Source of the DNA: an uncultured Bacillota bacterium
GTDB lineage: Bacteria > Bacillota_I > Bacilli_A > RF39 > UBA660
NCBI GenBank assembly: GCA_948466105.1
Contig: CAOJZR010000042.1
Coordinates: 1 to 6,081 of the forward strand
Direction of reading: 5' to 3'
Length of the DNA stretch: 6,081 nt
How positions within the stretch are numbered: the stretch's first letter is position 1; every line of letters begins with the position of its first letter. Shown here piece after piece: positions 1 to 5,337 of this stretch. Made by a program: the position numbers and the translations under genes. The notes below the pieces were generated by a model. It worked only from the letters and a program-made list of their open reading frames with translations, did not search any database and was not told the origin of the DNA.

Positions 1-3000
1 ACCAATATAATCAAGATATTAGTTTTAATATAAAAGATATTAATAAAATCGATCGAAAATTTGGCGTTGATTTAGTTGATGATGCTGATATTAAACGTGT
101 TGAATTGCATGCCCATACAATGATGAGTCAAATGGATGGTGTAACGAAATTAGACTTGAATAAACATACAATAGAACTTGTTGATAAAACAATCAAAATG
201 GGTTATAAAGCTGTAGCTGTGACTGATCATAATGGCTGTCAAGCCTTTCCAATTGCATTTGAAACAGTGACAAGATATAATAAAGGGAAAGAAGAAAATG
301 AAAAATTTAAAGTAATCTATGGAACTGAATTAACATTAATTGATGATACCGTTGATATTGTGTTAAGAGCTACTGATGATGGCTTATTAGATACTACATA
401 TGTTGTATTTGATCTTGAAACAACAGGTTTTAATGCTGGTGGTGCAGATAGTATTATAGAAGTAGGCGCAGTCAAGATTTTAAATGGAGAGATAATTGAC
501 CGTTTTGATGAGCTTATTGATCCTAAACGTAAGTTACCTACTAAAATAACAGAAATAACCAATATAACTGATGATATGCTAGTTGGCAAGCCTAGTGAAG
601 AAGAAGTTGTTAAGAAATTTATCACTTGGTTTAAAGATGCACCTATGGTGGCTCATAATGCTAAATTTGATACTTCTTTTTTAGAAATGGCTTATCGAAA
701 ATATGATTTGGGAGAATTTACTAATACTGTTATTGATACTTTAGAGTTATCTAGAACACTAGATAATACATATGCTAGACATGGTTTGTCAGCTTTAGTT
801 AAACGCTATGATGTACCATGGGAAGAAGATGCCCATCACCGTGCTGATTATGACTCTGAAGGTACAGCTCTTGTTTTCCATAAAATGTTAAAAAAGTTAG
901 CTGATCGTGGTTTTGCTAAAATCAGTGATTTAAATACTCTTGTTTCTAAAGATGAGATTCATAAATATGGTCGAAGTTATCATTTTAATCTTTTAGCTTT
1001 AAATAAGGTTGGTCTTAAAAATTTATTTCGAATCGTTAGTTTAGCTAATACTAAATATTTATATAAAACACCTCGTATTCTTCGTAGTGAAGTTGAACGA
1101 TTAAGAGAAGGTTTACTTATTGGAAGTGGATGCTATGAATCAGAAGTTTTTACACAAGCTCGAAGTAAAAGTGATGAAGAACTAACTAATATTATTAATT
1201 TTTATGATTATGTCGAAGTGCAACCAGTAGAGGTATATGATCATTTATTACAAATGAATGATTTTGGTGACATTGATGAATTAAAAGATCATTTGAGTAA
1301 AATAATACGTGTTACCAAGGAAGCTGGAAAAATTATTGTGGCAACTGGTGATGTTCATCATTTTACAAGAGAAGATAAAATTTATCGTGAAATCATTGTC
1401 AATCAAAAAGTTCCAGGCGGTGGACGACATCCACTAGCTCGCTCAAATATTAAGAAAATTCCTTCACAACACTTTAGAACAACAAGAGAAATGTTAGATG
1501 ATTTTGCCTTTTTAGGTGATGATCTTGCCTATGAAATTGTTGTTACTAATACTAATAAAATAGCTGATATGGTGGATATTTTAGAAGTTATTATTGATAC
1601 AGGAGGGCGCCCTTTTGCACCAATAATCGAAAATTCAGCGCAAATAACAGAAGATATGGTACGTACTAAGGTAAAGGAATTATATGGTGATGAATTACCT
1701 GATATTATTAAAGATAGGGTTGATCAGGAATTAAAGGGGATTATTGGTGCTAATTATGATGTTATTTATTTAATAGCTGAAAAATTGGTTAAAAAATCTA
1801 ATAAAGATGGATATTTAGTTGGAAGTCGTGGATCGGTTGGATCTAGTTTTGTTGCTACCATGATGGGAATAACAGAAGTAAATCCACTTCCAGCTCATTA
1901 TCGTTGTCCTAATTGTAAGTATAGTATTTTTGAAGATGATAATGGTAATTCACTAGGAGCAACTTATTCATCAGGATTTGATTTACCTGATAAAAAATGT
2001 CCAAAATGTGATACATTAATGGTGAAAGATGGACAAGATATGCCCTTTGCAACCTTCCTGGGATTTAATGCTGATAAGGTACCTGATATAGATCTTAATT
2101 TTTCAGATTTGAATCAAGCAGCTACTCATGAATATACTAAAGTATTATTCGGTGAAGATAATGTTTATCGGGCAGGAACTATTGGTACAGTTGCAGAAAA
2201 AACAGCATTTGGATTTGTTAAAGGATATTGTGAAGATAAAAATATTATTATGAAGACAGCTCAAGTTGAAAAATTAGCAATTGGTTGTACAGGTGTTAAA
2301 CGAACAACAGGGCAACATCCAGGTGGAATTGTTGTTATTCCTGGCTATATGGATGTCTTTGACTTTACACCTTTTCAGTATCCTGCTGATGATGAAAAAA
2401 GTGCTTGGCGAACAACACATTTTGATTATCATTCTATTCAAGATGATGTTTTAAAATTAGATATACTAGGGCATACAGATCCCACACAATTACGAATGAT
2501 TCAAGATTTATCTGGTATTGATGTAACAAAGGTACCACTTGATGATAAGGAAACAATGAAAATATTTTTATCACCAGAACCATTGGGTGTTACTCAAAAA
2601 CAGATTAGAACTGAAACAGGAACCTTAGGTATTCCAGAATTTGGTACTCCTTTTACTATTTCTATGTTAGCAGATACTAAGCCAACAACTTTTGCAGAAC
2701 TTGTTAAAATATCTGGTTTGTCACATGGAACAGATGTGTGGTTAGGTAATGCACAAGAATTGATTCGCAATAAAATTGTACCTTTTAAAGATGTTATTGG
2801 GTGTCGTGATGATATTATGGTTTATCTTATGTATAATGGCTTAGAACCAATTAAGGCGTTTAAAATCATGGAATTTGTTCGTAAGGGAAGAGCTAGTAAA
2901 GATCCTGAGACTTGGAGTGAATTTGCTAAAATGATGGAAGAGGCAGGAATCGAAAAATGGTTTATTGATTCTTGTGCAAAGATTAAATATATGTTCCCTA

Positions 3001-3542
3001 AAGCACATGCAGCTGCTTATGTAACAAGTGCTTTTAGGATTGCTTATTTCAAAGTTCATTATCCTGAATTTTATTATGCATCATATTTTTCTACGCGTTT
3101 TACAGATTTTGATATTGATGTAATGATTAAAGGTTATGAAGCGATTAAATTAAAAATGGATGAGATAGCTGATAAAGGTTATGATGCTACTAATAAGGAA
3201 AGTTCGGTTTTGGAAACTTTAAAGCTTTCTTTAGAAGCAACGGCTAGAGGATTTAAGTTCGGACCTATTGATATTAACAGAAGTGATTCAAAGAATTTCT
3301 TGATAGATGAAAATGATTTAACTAAAAAGACTCTTATTCCTCCATTTAGAACGATTGATGGGCTTGGTGATACTGTCGCACAAAATATTGTTGATGAAAG
3401 GGAAAAATCGGCTTTTTTAAGTATTGAAGATTTACAGAAAAGGGCTAAAATTTCTTCTACTTTAATTGATAAAATGCGGCTTATGAATATTTTTGATGGA
3501 ATGGAAGAATCAAGTCAATTGATGCTTAATTTGTTTGAATAA
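1..3542 (+). CDS. polC: DNA polymerase III alpha subunit, PolC type (5'-partial)
   Basis: This is the replicative DNA polymerase of low-GC Gram-positives, with built-in 3'-5' proofreading. The frame is open from base 3 with no start, so roughly the first 300 residues (N-terminal domains and most of the OB fold) lie outside the window. The TTG at 105 is an internal Leu codon in VELHAH, not a start. Domains in order: PHP part 1 (H-x-H at 108-116, TDH at 222-230, Glu at 327); inserted DEDDh exonuclease (DLET at 411-422, HNAKFD at 654-671, HRADYD at 837-854); PHP part 2 (TGDVHH near 1345); GSRGSVGSS at 1821-1847; zinc module with CPNC at 1905-1916 and CPKC at 1998-2009; catalytic Asp codons 2085 and 2091 (PDIDLNFS) and 2460 (LKLDILGH); KRTTGQHPGG near 2298; GLSHGTDVWLGNAQEL near 2715. 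It ends in QLMLNLFE, a clamp-binding peptide. All catalytic residues are present. The usual rimP-nusA neighbours are absent downstream. Confidence 0.98.
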   Translation, partial: QYNQDISFNIKDINKIDRKFGVDLVDDADIKRVELHAHTMMSQMDGVTKLDLNKHTIELVDKTIKMGYKAVAVTDHNGCQAFPIAFETVTRYNKGKEENEKFKVIYGTELTLIDDTVDIVLRATDDGLLDTTYVVFDLETTGFNAGGADSIIEVGAVKILNGEIIDRFDELIDPKRKLPTKITEITNITDDMLVGKPSEEEVVKKFITWFKDAPMVAHNAKFDTSFLEMAYRKYDLGEFTNTVIDTLELSRTLDNTYARHGLSALVKRYDVPWEEDAHHRADYDSEGTALVFHKMLKKLADRGFAKISDLNTLVSKDEIHKYGRSYHFNLLALNKVGLKNLFRIVSLANTKYLYKTPRILRSEVERLREGLLIGSGCYESEVFTQARSKSDEELTNIINFYDYVEVQPVEVYDHLLQMNDFGDIDELKDHLSKIIRVTKEAGKIIVATGDVHHFTREDKIYREIIVNQKVPGGGRHPLARSNIKKIPSQHFRTTREMLDDFAFLGDDLAYEIVVTNTNKIADMVDILEVIIDTGGRPFAPIIENSAQITEDMVRTKVKELYGDELPDIIKDRVDQELKGIIGANYDVIYLIAEKLVKKSNKDGYLVGSRGSVGSSFVATMMGITEVNPLPAHYRCPNCKYSIFEDDNGNSLGATYSSGFDLPDKKCPKCDTLMVKDGQDMPFATFLGFNADKVPDIDLNFSDLNQAATHEYTKVLFGEDNVYRAGTIGTVAEKTAFGFVKGYCEDKNIIMKTAQVEKLAIGCTGVKRTTGQHPGGIVVIPGYMDVFDFTPFQYPADDEKSAWRTTHFDYHSIQDDVLKLDILGHTDPTQLRMIQDLSGIDVTKVPLDDKETMKIFLSPEPLGVTQKQIRTETGTLGIPEFGTPFTISMLADTKPTTFAELVKISGLSHGTDVWLGNAQELIRNKIVPFKDVIGCRDDIMVYLMYNGLEPIKAFKIMEFVRKGRASKDPETWSEFAKMMEEAGIEKWFIDSCAKIKYMFPKAHAAAYVTSAFRIAYFKVHYPEFYYASYFSTRFTDFDIDVMIKGYEAIKLKMDEIADKGYDATNKESSVLETLKLSLEATARGFKFGPIDINRSDSKNFLIDENDLTKKTLIPPFRTIDGLGDTVAQNIVDEREKSAFLSIEDLQKRAKISSTLIDKMRLMNIFDGMEESSQLMLNLFE

Positions 3543-3559
3543 TTTGGGCAAAATCTCAC

Positions 3560-3586
3560 ACTAAAAGGAAGTTTAGTCATAAAATA
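3560..3586 (+). promoter_or_regulatory. Candidate sigma-K-type promoter of gerE
   Basis: An AC dinucleotide at 3560-3561, a 16-nt spacer and CATAAAATA at 3578-3586 fit the sigma-K pattern (AC, about 16-17 nt, CATAnnnTA). In Bacillus subtilis gerE is known to be sigma-K dependent. The -10 is also one base from the sigma-E form CATACAnT, but no matching sigma-E -35 is visible. Transcription would begin near 3592, giving a leader of about 40 nt to the ATG at 3631. A 6-bp inverted repeat (ACTAAA 3560-3565, TTTAGT 3572-3577) fills the spacer; it lacks a U tract, so it is not an obvious polC terminator. Confidence 0.5.
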
Positions 3587-3614
3587 ATATGAGTAAATAT
3601 AAACCACCCAACTT

Positions 3615-3626
3615 AGGAAGTGAGGG
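3615..3626 (+). promoter_or_regulatory. Ribosome binding site deciding the gerE start
   Basis: AGGAAG (3615-3620) and GAGGG (3622-3626) lie just upstream of the ATG at 3631. The alternative in-frame ATG at 3589 has only GGAAG about 17 nt upstream, too far away, and it falls at or before the predicted transcription start. The site therefore favours 3631. Confidence 0.7.
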
Positions 3627-3630
3627 AACT

Positions 3631-3837
3631 ATGTCTAAAAGTATTTTAACTAAAAGAGAAAAACAAGTTTTTGATTTACTCGTTTTAAATAACACAACAC
3701 AGCAAATTGCTAGCAAATTATCAATTAGCGAAAAAACAGTAAGGAATCATATTTCTAATGTAATGCAAAAATTAGGCGTAAAGGGAAGAGCTGCTGCTGT
3801 TGTTGAACTTTTAAAACTAAAAGAACTTTCATTATAA
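3631..3837 (+). CDS. gerE: GerE-type LuxR-family sporulation transcription regulator
   Basis: This is a 68-residue protein made almost entirely of one LuxR/GerE helix-turn-helix. LTKREKQVFDLL (residues 6-17) is the first helix, TQQIASKLSISEKTVRNH (23-40) the turn and start of the recognition helix, and HISNVMQKLGVKGRAAAVVE (40-59) the remainder. From memory, B. subtilis GerE (74 residues) shares TKRE, SEKTVRNHISN, MQKLGVKGR and AVVELL, so assignment to GerE rather than to a generic response regulator is strong. There is no receiver domain. In B. subtilis GerE acts in the mother cell late in sporulation, activating and repressing sigma-K genes for coat and cortex. The start at 3631 is preferred over 3589, which would add 14 residues with no match to the family. 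A sigma-K-like promoter precedes it, and a GerM-like spore gene follows after a terminator. Confidence 0.9.
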   Translation: MSKSILTKREKQVFDLLVLNNTTQQIASKLSISEKTVRNHISNVMQKLGVKGRAAAVVELLKLKELSL

Positions 3838-3863
3838 AAAAGGCATTTATGTTGCCTTTTTTT
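3836..3863 (+). terminator. Intrinsic terminator after gerE
   Basis: AAAAAAGGCA (3836-3845) pairs with TGCCTTTTTT (3853-3862), giving a 10-bp stem with a 7-nt loop and ending in a T run to 3863. The stem overlaps the gerE stop codon. The A/T-symmetric stem could work in both directions. Only 23 nt separate it from the next start codon. Confidence 0.85.
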
Positions 3864-3886
3864 CATATACATAATTAGGTGATAAA

Positions 3887-4852
3887 ATGTTAAGAAGACT
3901 TTCTATTAGGAAAATAACAATTTCAACGTTAACTTTATTAGTTGTTTTTTTAATTTGTATAATTCCTTCTAAAGATAAGGTATTAGAAACTAATAAAGAG
4001 CTTATATATATAGATAATAATGTTTTAACTTCTAATGTTTTTTTGTTAAATGATTATAATTATTTGGCTCAAAGTCAAGTTGTTGTTAGTAGTGATGGTA
4101 AAAATATTGAAGCTAGAGCTAAAGAATTATTACTTTATTTAATTACTAATAGCAGTAAAGAAAGCAAGGTTCCTAGTGGGTTTAGGGCTATTTTACCAAG
4201 TGACACTAAAATTCTTAGTGTAAAGTATGATGAAGGATTGCTTAAGGTTAATTTTTCTAAAGAAATCCTTGATATTAGTGAGGATATGGAAGAAAAAATG
4301 ATTGAGGCAATTGTTTATACATTGACAACACTTACTGAAGTTAAAAATGTTATTATATATGTAGATGGTGACATTTTATCTAAATTACCTAAAACAGGAA
4401 TTAATTTGCCTAGTACACTAAATAGAGATTTTGGTATTAATAAAGAATATGATATTACTAATACTGCTAATATTAATAGAGTTACTACATATTATATTAG
4501 CAAGTATAATGATACTACTTATTATGTGCCTGTTACTAAATATGTAAACGATGATCGTGAGAAAATAACAATTATTATTGATAATTTATCTAGTAGTTCA
4601 TATTATAATACTAATTTGATGAGTTATTTAAATAGTAATGTTAAAATACTTGCGATGAATAAGACTCCTGATGAACTTTCTATTGTCTTTAATAATTATA
4701 TCTTTCAAGATATGGAGGAGAAAAAGATTTTAGAGGAAGTTATAGAAACGATTTGCTTATCAGTTTATGACAATTATGATGTTAATAATATTGCTTTTGT
4801 TGTAAGTGATGAGGAAATTTATAAAAGTGTATCAAAAAGTATTGAAAATTAG
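3887..4852 (+). CDS. gerM: GerM-like spore protein with two GerMN domains
   Basis: This is a 321-residue protein. Residues about 8-26 (ITISTLTLLVVFLICI region) form one N-terminal membrane segment after basic RRLSIRK. The only nearby Cys sits in LIC, which lacks the small residue at -1 of a lipobox, so an uncleaved anchor is more likely than a lipoprotein. Two GerMN-like repeats follow. Repeat 1 is at about 40-165, with VPSGFRAILPSDTKILSV, the strand LLKVNFSKEIL and VKNVIIYVDG. Repeat 2 is at about 200-318, with TTYYVPVTKYV, DELSIVFNNYIF and VNNIAFVVSDEEIY. The two-domain layout and length fit GerM (366 residues in B. subtilis), which helps hold the SpoIIQ-SpoIIIAH channel at the engulfing septum. 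AGGTGA at 3877-3882 is the ribosome site. In B. subtilis gerE and gerM are also near neighbours, which supports the call. No separate promoter fits between it and the upstream terminator. Confidence 0.85.
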   Translation: MLRRLSIRKITISTLTLLVVFLICIIPSKDKVLETNKELIYIDNNVLTSNVFLLNDYNYLAQSQVVVSSDGKNIEARAKELLLYLITNSSKESKVPSGFRAILPSDTKILSVKYDEGLLKVNFSKEILDISEDMEEKMIEAIVYTLTTLTEVKNVIIYVDGDILSKLPKTGINLPSTLNRDFGINKEYDITNTANINRVTTYYISKYNDTTYYVPVTKYVNDDREKITIIIDNLSSSSYYNTNLMSYLNSNVKILAMNKTPDELSIVFNNYIFQDMEEKKILEEVIETICLSVYDNYDVNNIAFVVSDEEIYKSVSKSIEN

Positions 4853-4870
4853 GAATATTTATAGTAAAAT
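4842..4870 (+). promoter_or_regulatory. Sigma-A promoter of tRNA-Arg
   Basis: TTGAAA at 4842-4847 (5/6 of consensus) and TAAAAT at 4865-4870 (5/6) are 17 nt apart. The -35 lies inside the last codons of the GerM-like gene. The predicted start near 4877 leaves about 19 nt of leader before the mature tRNA. Confidence 0.65.
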
Positions 4871-4872
4871 AT

Positions 4873-4894
4873 ACTTGTTCTTAAATGAGCAAGT
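4873..4894 (+). repeat. Inverted repeat in the tRNA leader
   Basis: ACTTGTTC (4873-4880) and GAGCAAGT (4887-4894) can form an 8-bp stem with one G-U pair around a 6-nt loop, ending one base before the tRNA. It has no U tract, so it is not a convincing terminator for the upstream gene. If transcription starts near 4877 the full stem would form only in read-through RNA from gerM. Confidence 0.4.
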
Positions 4895-4895
4895 T

Positions 4896-4972
4896 GTCTC
4901 AGTAGCTCAGTTGGATAGAGCACCGCCCTTCTAAGGCGGGTGTCAGGGGTTCGAATCCCTTCTGGGACACCA
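4896..4972 (+). tRNA. tRNA-Arg (anticodon UCU)
   Basis: A complete cloverleaf is visible. Acceptor GTCTCAG (4896-4902) pairs with CTGGGAC (4962-4968), including one G-U. The D stem is GCTC/GAGC (4905-4908, 4918-4921). The anticodon stem is CCGCC/GGCGG (4923-4927, 4935-4939), with loop CTTCTAA giving anticodon TCT at 4930-4932, which reads AGA/AGG. The variable loop is 5 nt, and the T arm AGGGG/CCCTT encloses TTCGAAT. Discriminator A is followed by an encoded CCA at 4970-4972. AGA is the expected major Arg codon in DNA this AT-rich. Confidence 0.97.
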
Positions 4973-4986
4973 GATATTGATAGGAA

Positions 4987-5002
4987 ACTCGAACTTTCGA
5001 GT
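4987..5002 (+). repeat. Short hairpin after tRNA-Arg
   Basis: ACTCGA (4987-4992) and TCGAGT (4997-5002) form a 6-bp stem with an ACTT loop, 14 nt past the tRNA 3' end and 7 nt before the terminator stem. There is no U tract. It could guide trimming of the tRNA precursor's 3' trailer, or be chance. Confidence 0.35.
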
Positions 5003-5009
5003 ATTAACT

Positions 5010-5036
5010 AAAACGACTTGTCAAAAAGTCGTTTTT
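5010..5036 (+). terminator. Intrinsic terminator of tRNA-Arg
   Basis: AAAACGACTT (5010-5019) pairs with AAGTCGTTTT (5026-5035), a 10-bp stem with a 6-nt loop and T-rich 3' arm to 5036. The A/T-rich ends make it potentially bidirectional. Its loop and 3' arm contain the -35 and part of the spacer of the next plus-strand promoter. Confidence 0.85.
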
Positions 5037-5046
5037 ATGATATTAT
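5018..5046 (+). promoter_or_regulatory. Promoter of the plus-strand antisense RNA
   Basis: TTGTCA (5018-5023) and TATTAT (5041-5046) are separated by exactly 17 nt, each 5/6 of the sigma-A consensus. TG at 5038-5039 sits in the extended -10 position. It overlaps the tRNA terminator. Transcription would start near 5053. Confidence 0.7.
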
Positions 5047-5070
5047 GAATATGTCAAGGGAACTTGCATA

Positions 5071-5115
5071 AAATAAAAAAGGGAATACTTAACACTCCAA
5101 TGTTGAGTACTCACC
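5071..5115 (-). terminator. Intrinsic terminator of the toxin mRNA
   Basis: Read on the minus strand, GAGTACTCAACA (5112-5101) pairs with TGTTAAGTATTC (5094-5083) around a 6-nt loop TTGGAG, with one G-U and one C-A mismatch. GG (5115-5114) can add two pairs with CC (5082-5081) past a bulge. TTTTTTATTT (5080-5071) follows directly. The same arms form the middle hairpin of the plus-strand RNA, so the loops TTGGAG and CTCCAA face each other as exact complements, a natural site for kissing contact. Confidence 0.7.
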
Positions 5116-5127
5116 ACTAATTTGTGT

Positions 5128-5168
5128 AAGCACTTAATCTACTGAATGTAAATTGAGTGCTTTTCTTT
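5128..5168 (+). terminator. Intrinsic terminator of the antisense RNA
   Basis: AAGCACTTAAT (5128-5138) pairs with ATTGAGTGCTT (5152-5162): 11 bp with one U-G pair, a 13-nt loop, then TTTTCTTT (5161-5168). On the minus strand the U-G becomes a C-A mismatch and no U tract follows, so it is oriented for plus-strand transcripts. Confidence 0.75.
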
Positions 5169-5179
5169 ATTATAGATTA

Positions 5180-5263
5180 CTACTTTACTAAAGTAAAAAG
5201 TAAGGCTATGAGTAAGAAGATAATTAGAATAAGAGATAAGATTAAAAAATCTTTCTTATGCAT
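5180..5263 (-). CDS. Small hydrophobic peptide, candidate type I toxin (27 aa)
   Basis: The minus-strand ORF encodes 27 residues, starting MHKKDFLIL and ending LLFTLVK, then TAG at 5182-5180. Residues 6-26 are almost wholly Leu/Ile/Phe/Ala/Val/Thr/Ser and would form one membrane helix, with basic residues at 3-4 and 27. The start is backed by AAAGGAGG (5279-5272), a near-perfect ribosome site at 8-nt spacing, and by a strong upstream promoter. A long 3' UTR with a terminator near 5075 is overlapped by a convergent non-coding RNA. Size, composition and RNA layout match membrane toxins of type I systems (TxpA, BsrG and Fst classes), which depolarise or disturb the membrane. I do not recognise the peptide as any of those families: it lacks their usual N-terminal pattern and polar tail. 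It could instead be a small membrane protein under antisense control. Toxicity is inferred. Confidence 0.7.
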   Translation of the reverse strand: MHKKDFLILSLILIIFLLIALLFTLVK

Positions 5264-5289
5264 ATCATCAGCCTCCTTTCATAAGAAAG
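5251..5289 (-). promoter_or_regulatory. Hairpin enclosing the toxin ribosome site and start codon
   Basis: On the minus-strand RNA, CTTTCTTATG (5289-5280) and CATAAGAAAG (5260-5251) form a perfect 10-bp stem. The second arm is codons 2-4 and the first base of codon 5. The 19-nt loop holds AAAGGAGG and the AUG. The geometry suggests controlled ribosome access. Confidence 0.7.
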
Positions 5290-5309
5290 TTGGCAAGCAC
5301 TCAACTGTC

Positions 5310-5337
5310 AATATATTCCATAAGTGAATTTTGTCAA
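5310..5337 (-). promoter_or_regulatory. Sigma-A promoter of the toxin mRNA
   Basis: On the minus strand, TTGACA (5337-5332, perfect consensus) and TATATT (5315-5310, 5/6) are 16 nt apart. Transcription would start about 5301-5305, giving a leader of about 40 nt and an mRNA of about 230 nt ending near 5072. Confidence 0.7.

Larger units (their letters stand above)
5053..5168 (+). ncRNA. Candidate antisense antitoxin RNA (~115 nt)
   Basis: The region lies between an extended -10 promoter (5018-5046) and an intrinsic terminator (5128-5168), both on the plus strand. It holds no ORF longer than six codons. The predicted RNA begins with a small hairpin, CAAG/CTTG (5055-5058, 5063-5066), closed by a GGAA (GNRA) tetraloop. 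A second stem-loop follows (5083-5112, loop CTCCAA), then the terminator stem. From about 5072 on it is fully complementary to the 3' UTR predicted for the minus-strand toxin message. This 3'-overlapping convergent layout is that of RatA with txpA and SR4 with bsrG in B. subtilis, where the RNA promotes decay or blocks translation of the toxin mRNA. That it is transcribed and acts as an antitoxin is inference from architecture. Confidence 0.6.
5153..5304 (-). repeat. 10-nt complementary ends of the toxin mRNA (5'-3' pairing)
   Basis: The minus-strand transcript carries TTGAGTGCTT at 5304-5295, within the first nucleotides of the predicted mRNA, and AAGCACTCAA at 5162-5153 in its 3' UTR. They are exact complements over 10 nt. 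A third, single-change copy of the module, AAGCACTTAA (plus strand 5128-5137), is in the antisense RNA and can also pair with the mRNA 5' end using one G-U. Similar 5'-3' fold-back elements are known in hok and aapA1 toxin mRNAs. Confidence 0.65.

Noticed and set aside
105..107. TTG as the start of PolC
   Set aside because: The frame is open upstream to base 3, and the Leu belongs to the conserved VELHAH PHP motif; the real start is outside the window.
317..625. Minus-strand frame of 102 codons inside polC, and another at 2841-3059
   Set aside because: Both are antisense to conserved PolC domains, lack ribosome sites and have compositions that mirror the coding strand.
3589..3630. N-terminal 14-residue extension of GerE
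   Set aside because: It has no ribosome site at proper spacing, no family match, and lies at or upstream of the predicted transcription start.
3864..3880. Sigma-E-like -10 (TATACATA) before the GerM-like gene
   Set aside because: It matches only 5 of 8 positions, and the start would fall inside the ribosome site, leaving no usable leader.
3873..3884. AATTAGGTGATA as a GerE binding box
   Set aside because: It fits the published-style GerE pattern at 11 of 12 positions, but it is the gerM ribosome site, which explains the bases fully.
4896..5036. tRNA-Arg as an attachment site for an integrated element
   Set aside because: No integrase and no repeat of the tRNA 3' end is visible within the window.
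5029..5057. Minus-strand TTGACA at 5057-5052 as a promoter
   Set aside because: No -10 at 16-18 nt; the nearest candidate, TAAAAA, is at 14 nt.
5208..5327. Plus-strand 39-codon ORF starting MSKKIIRIRD
   Set aside because: It is the antisense shadow of the hydrophobic peptide, has only a weak TAAGG site at 2-nt spacing, and runs through the toxin promoter.
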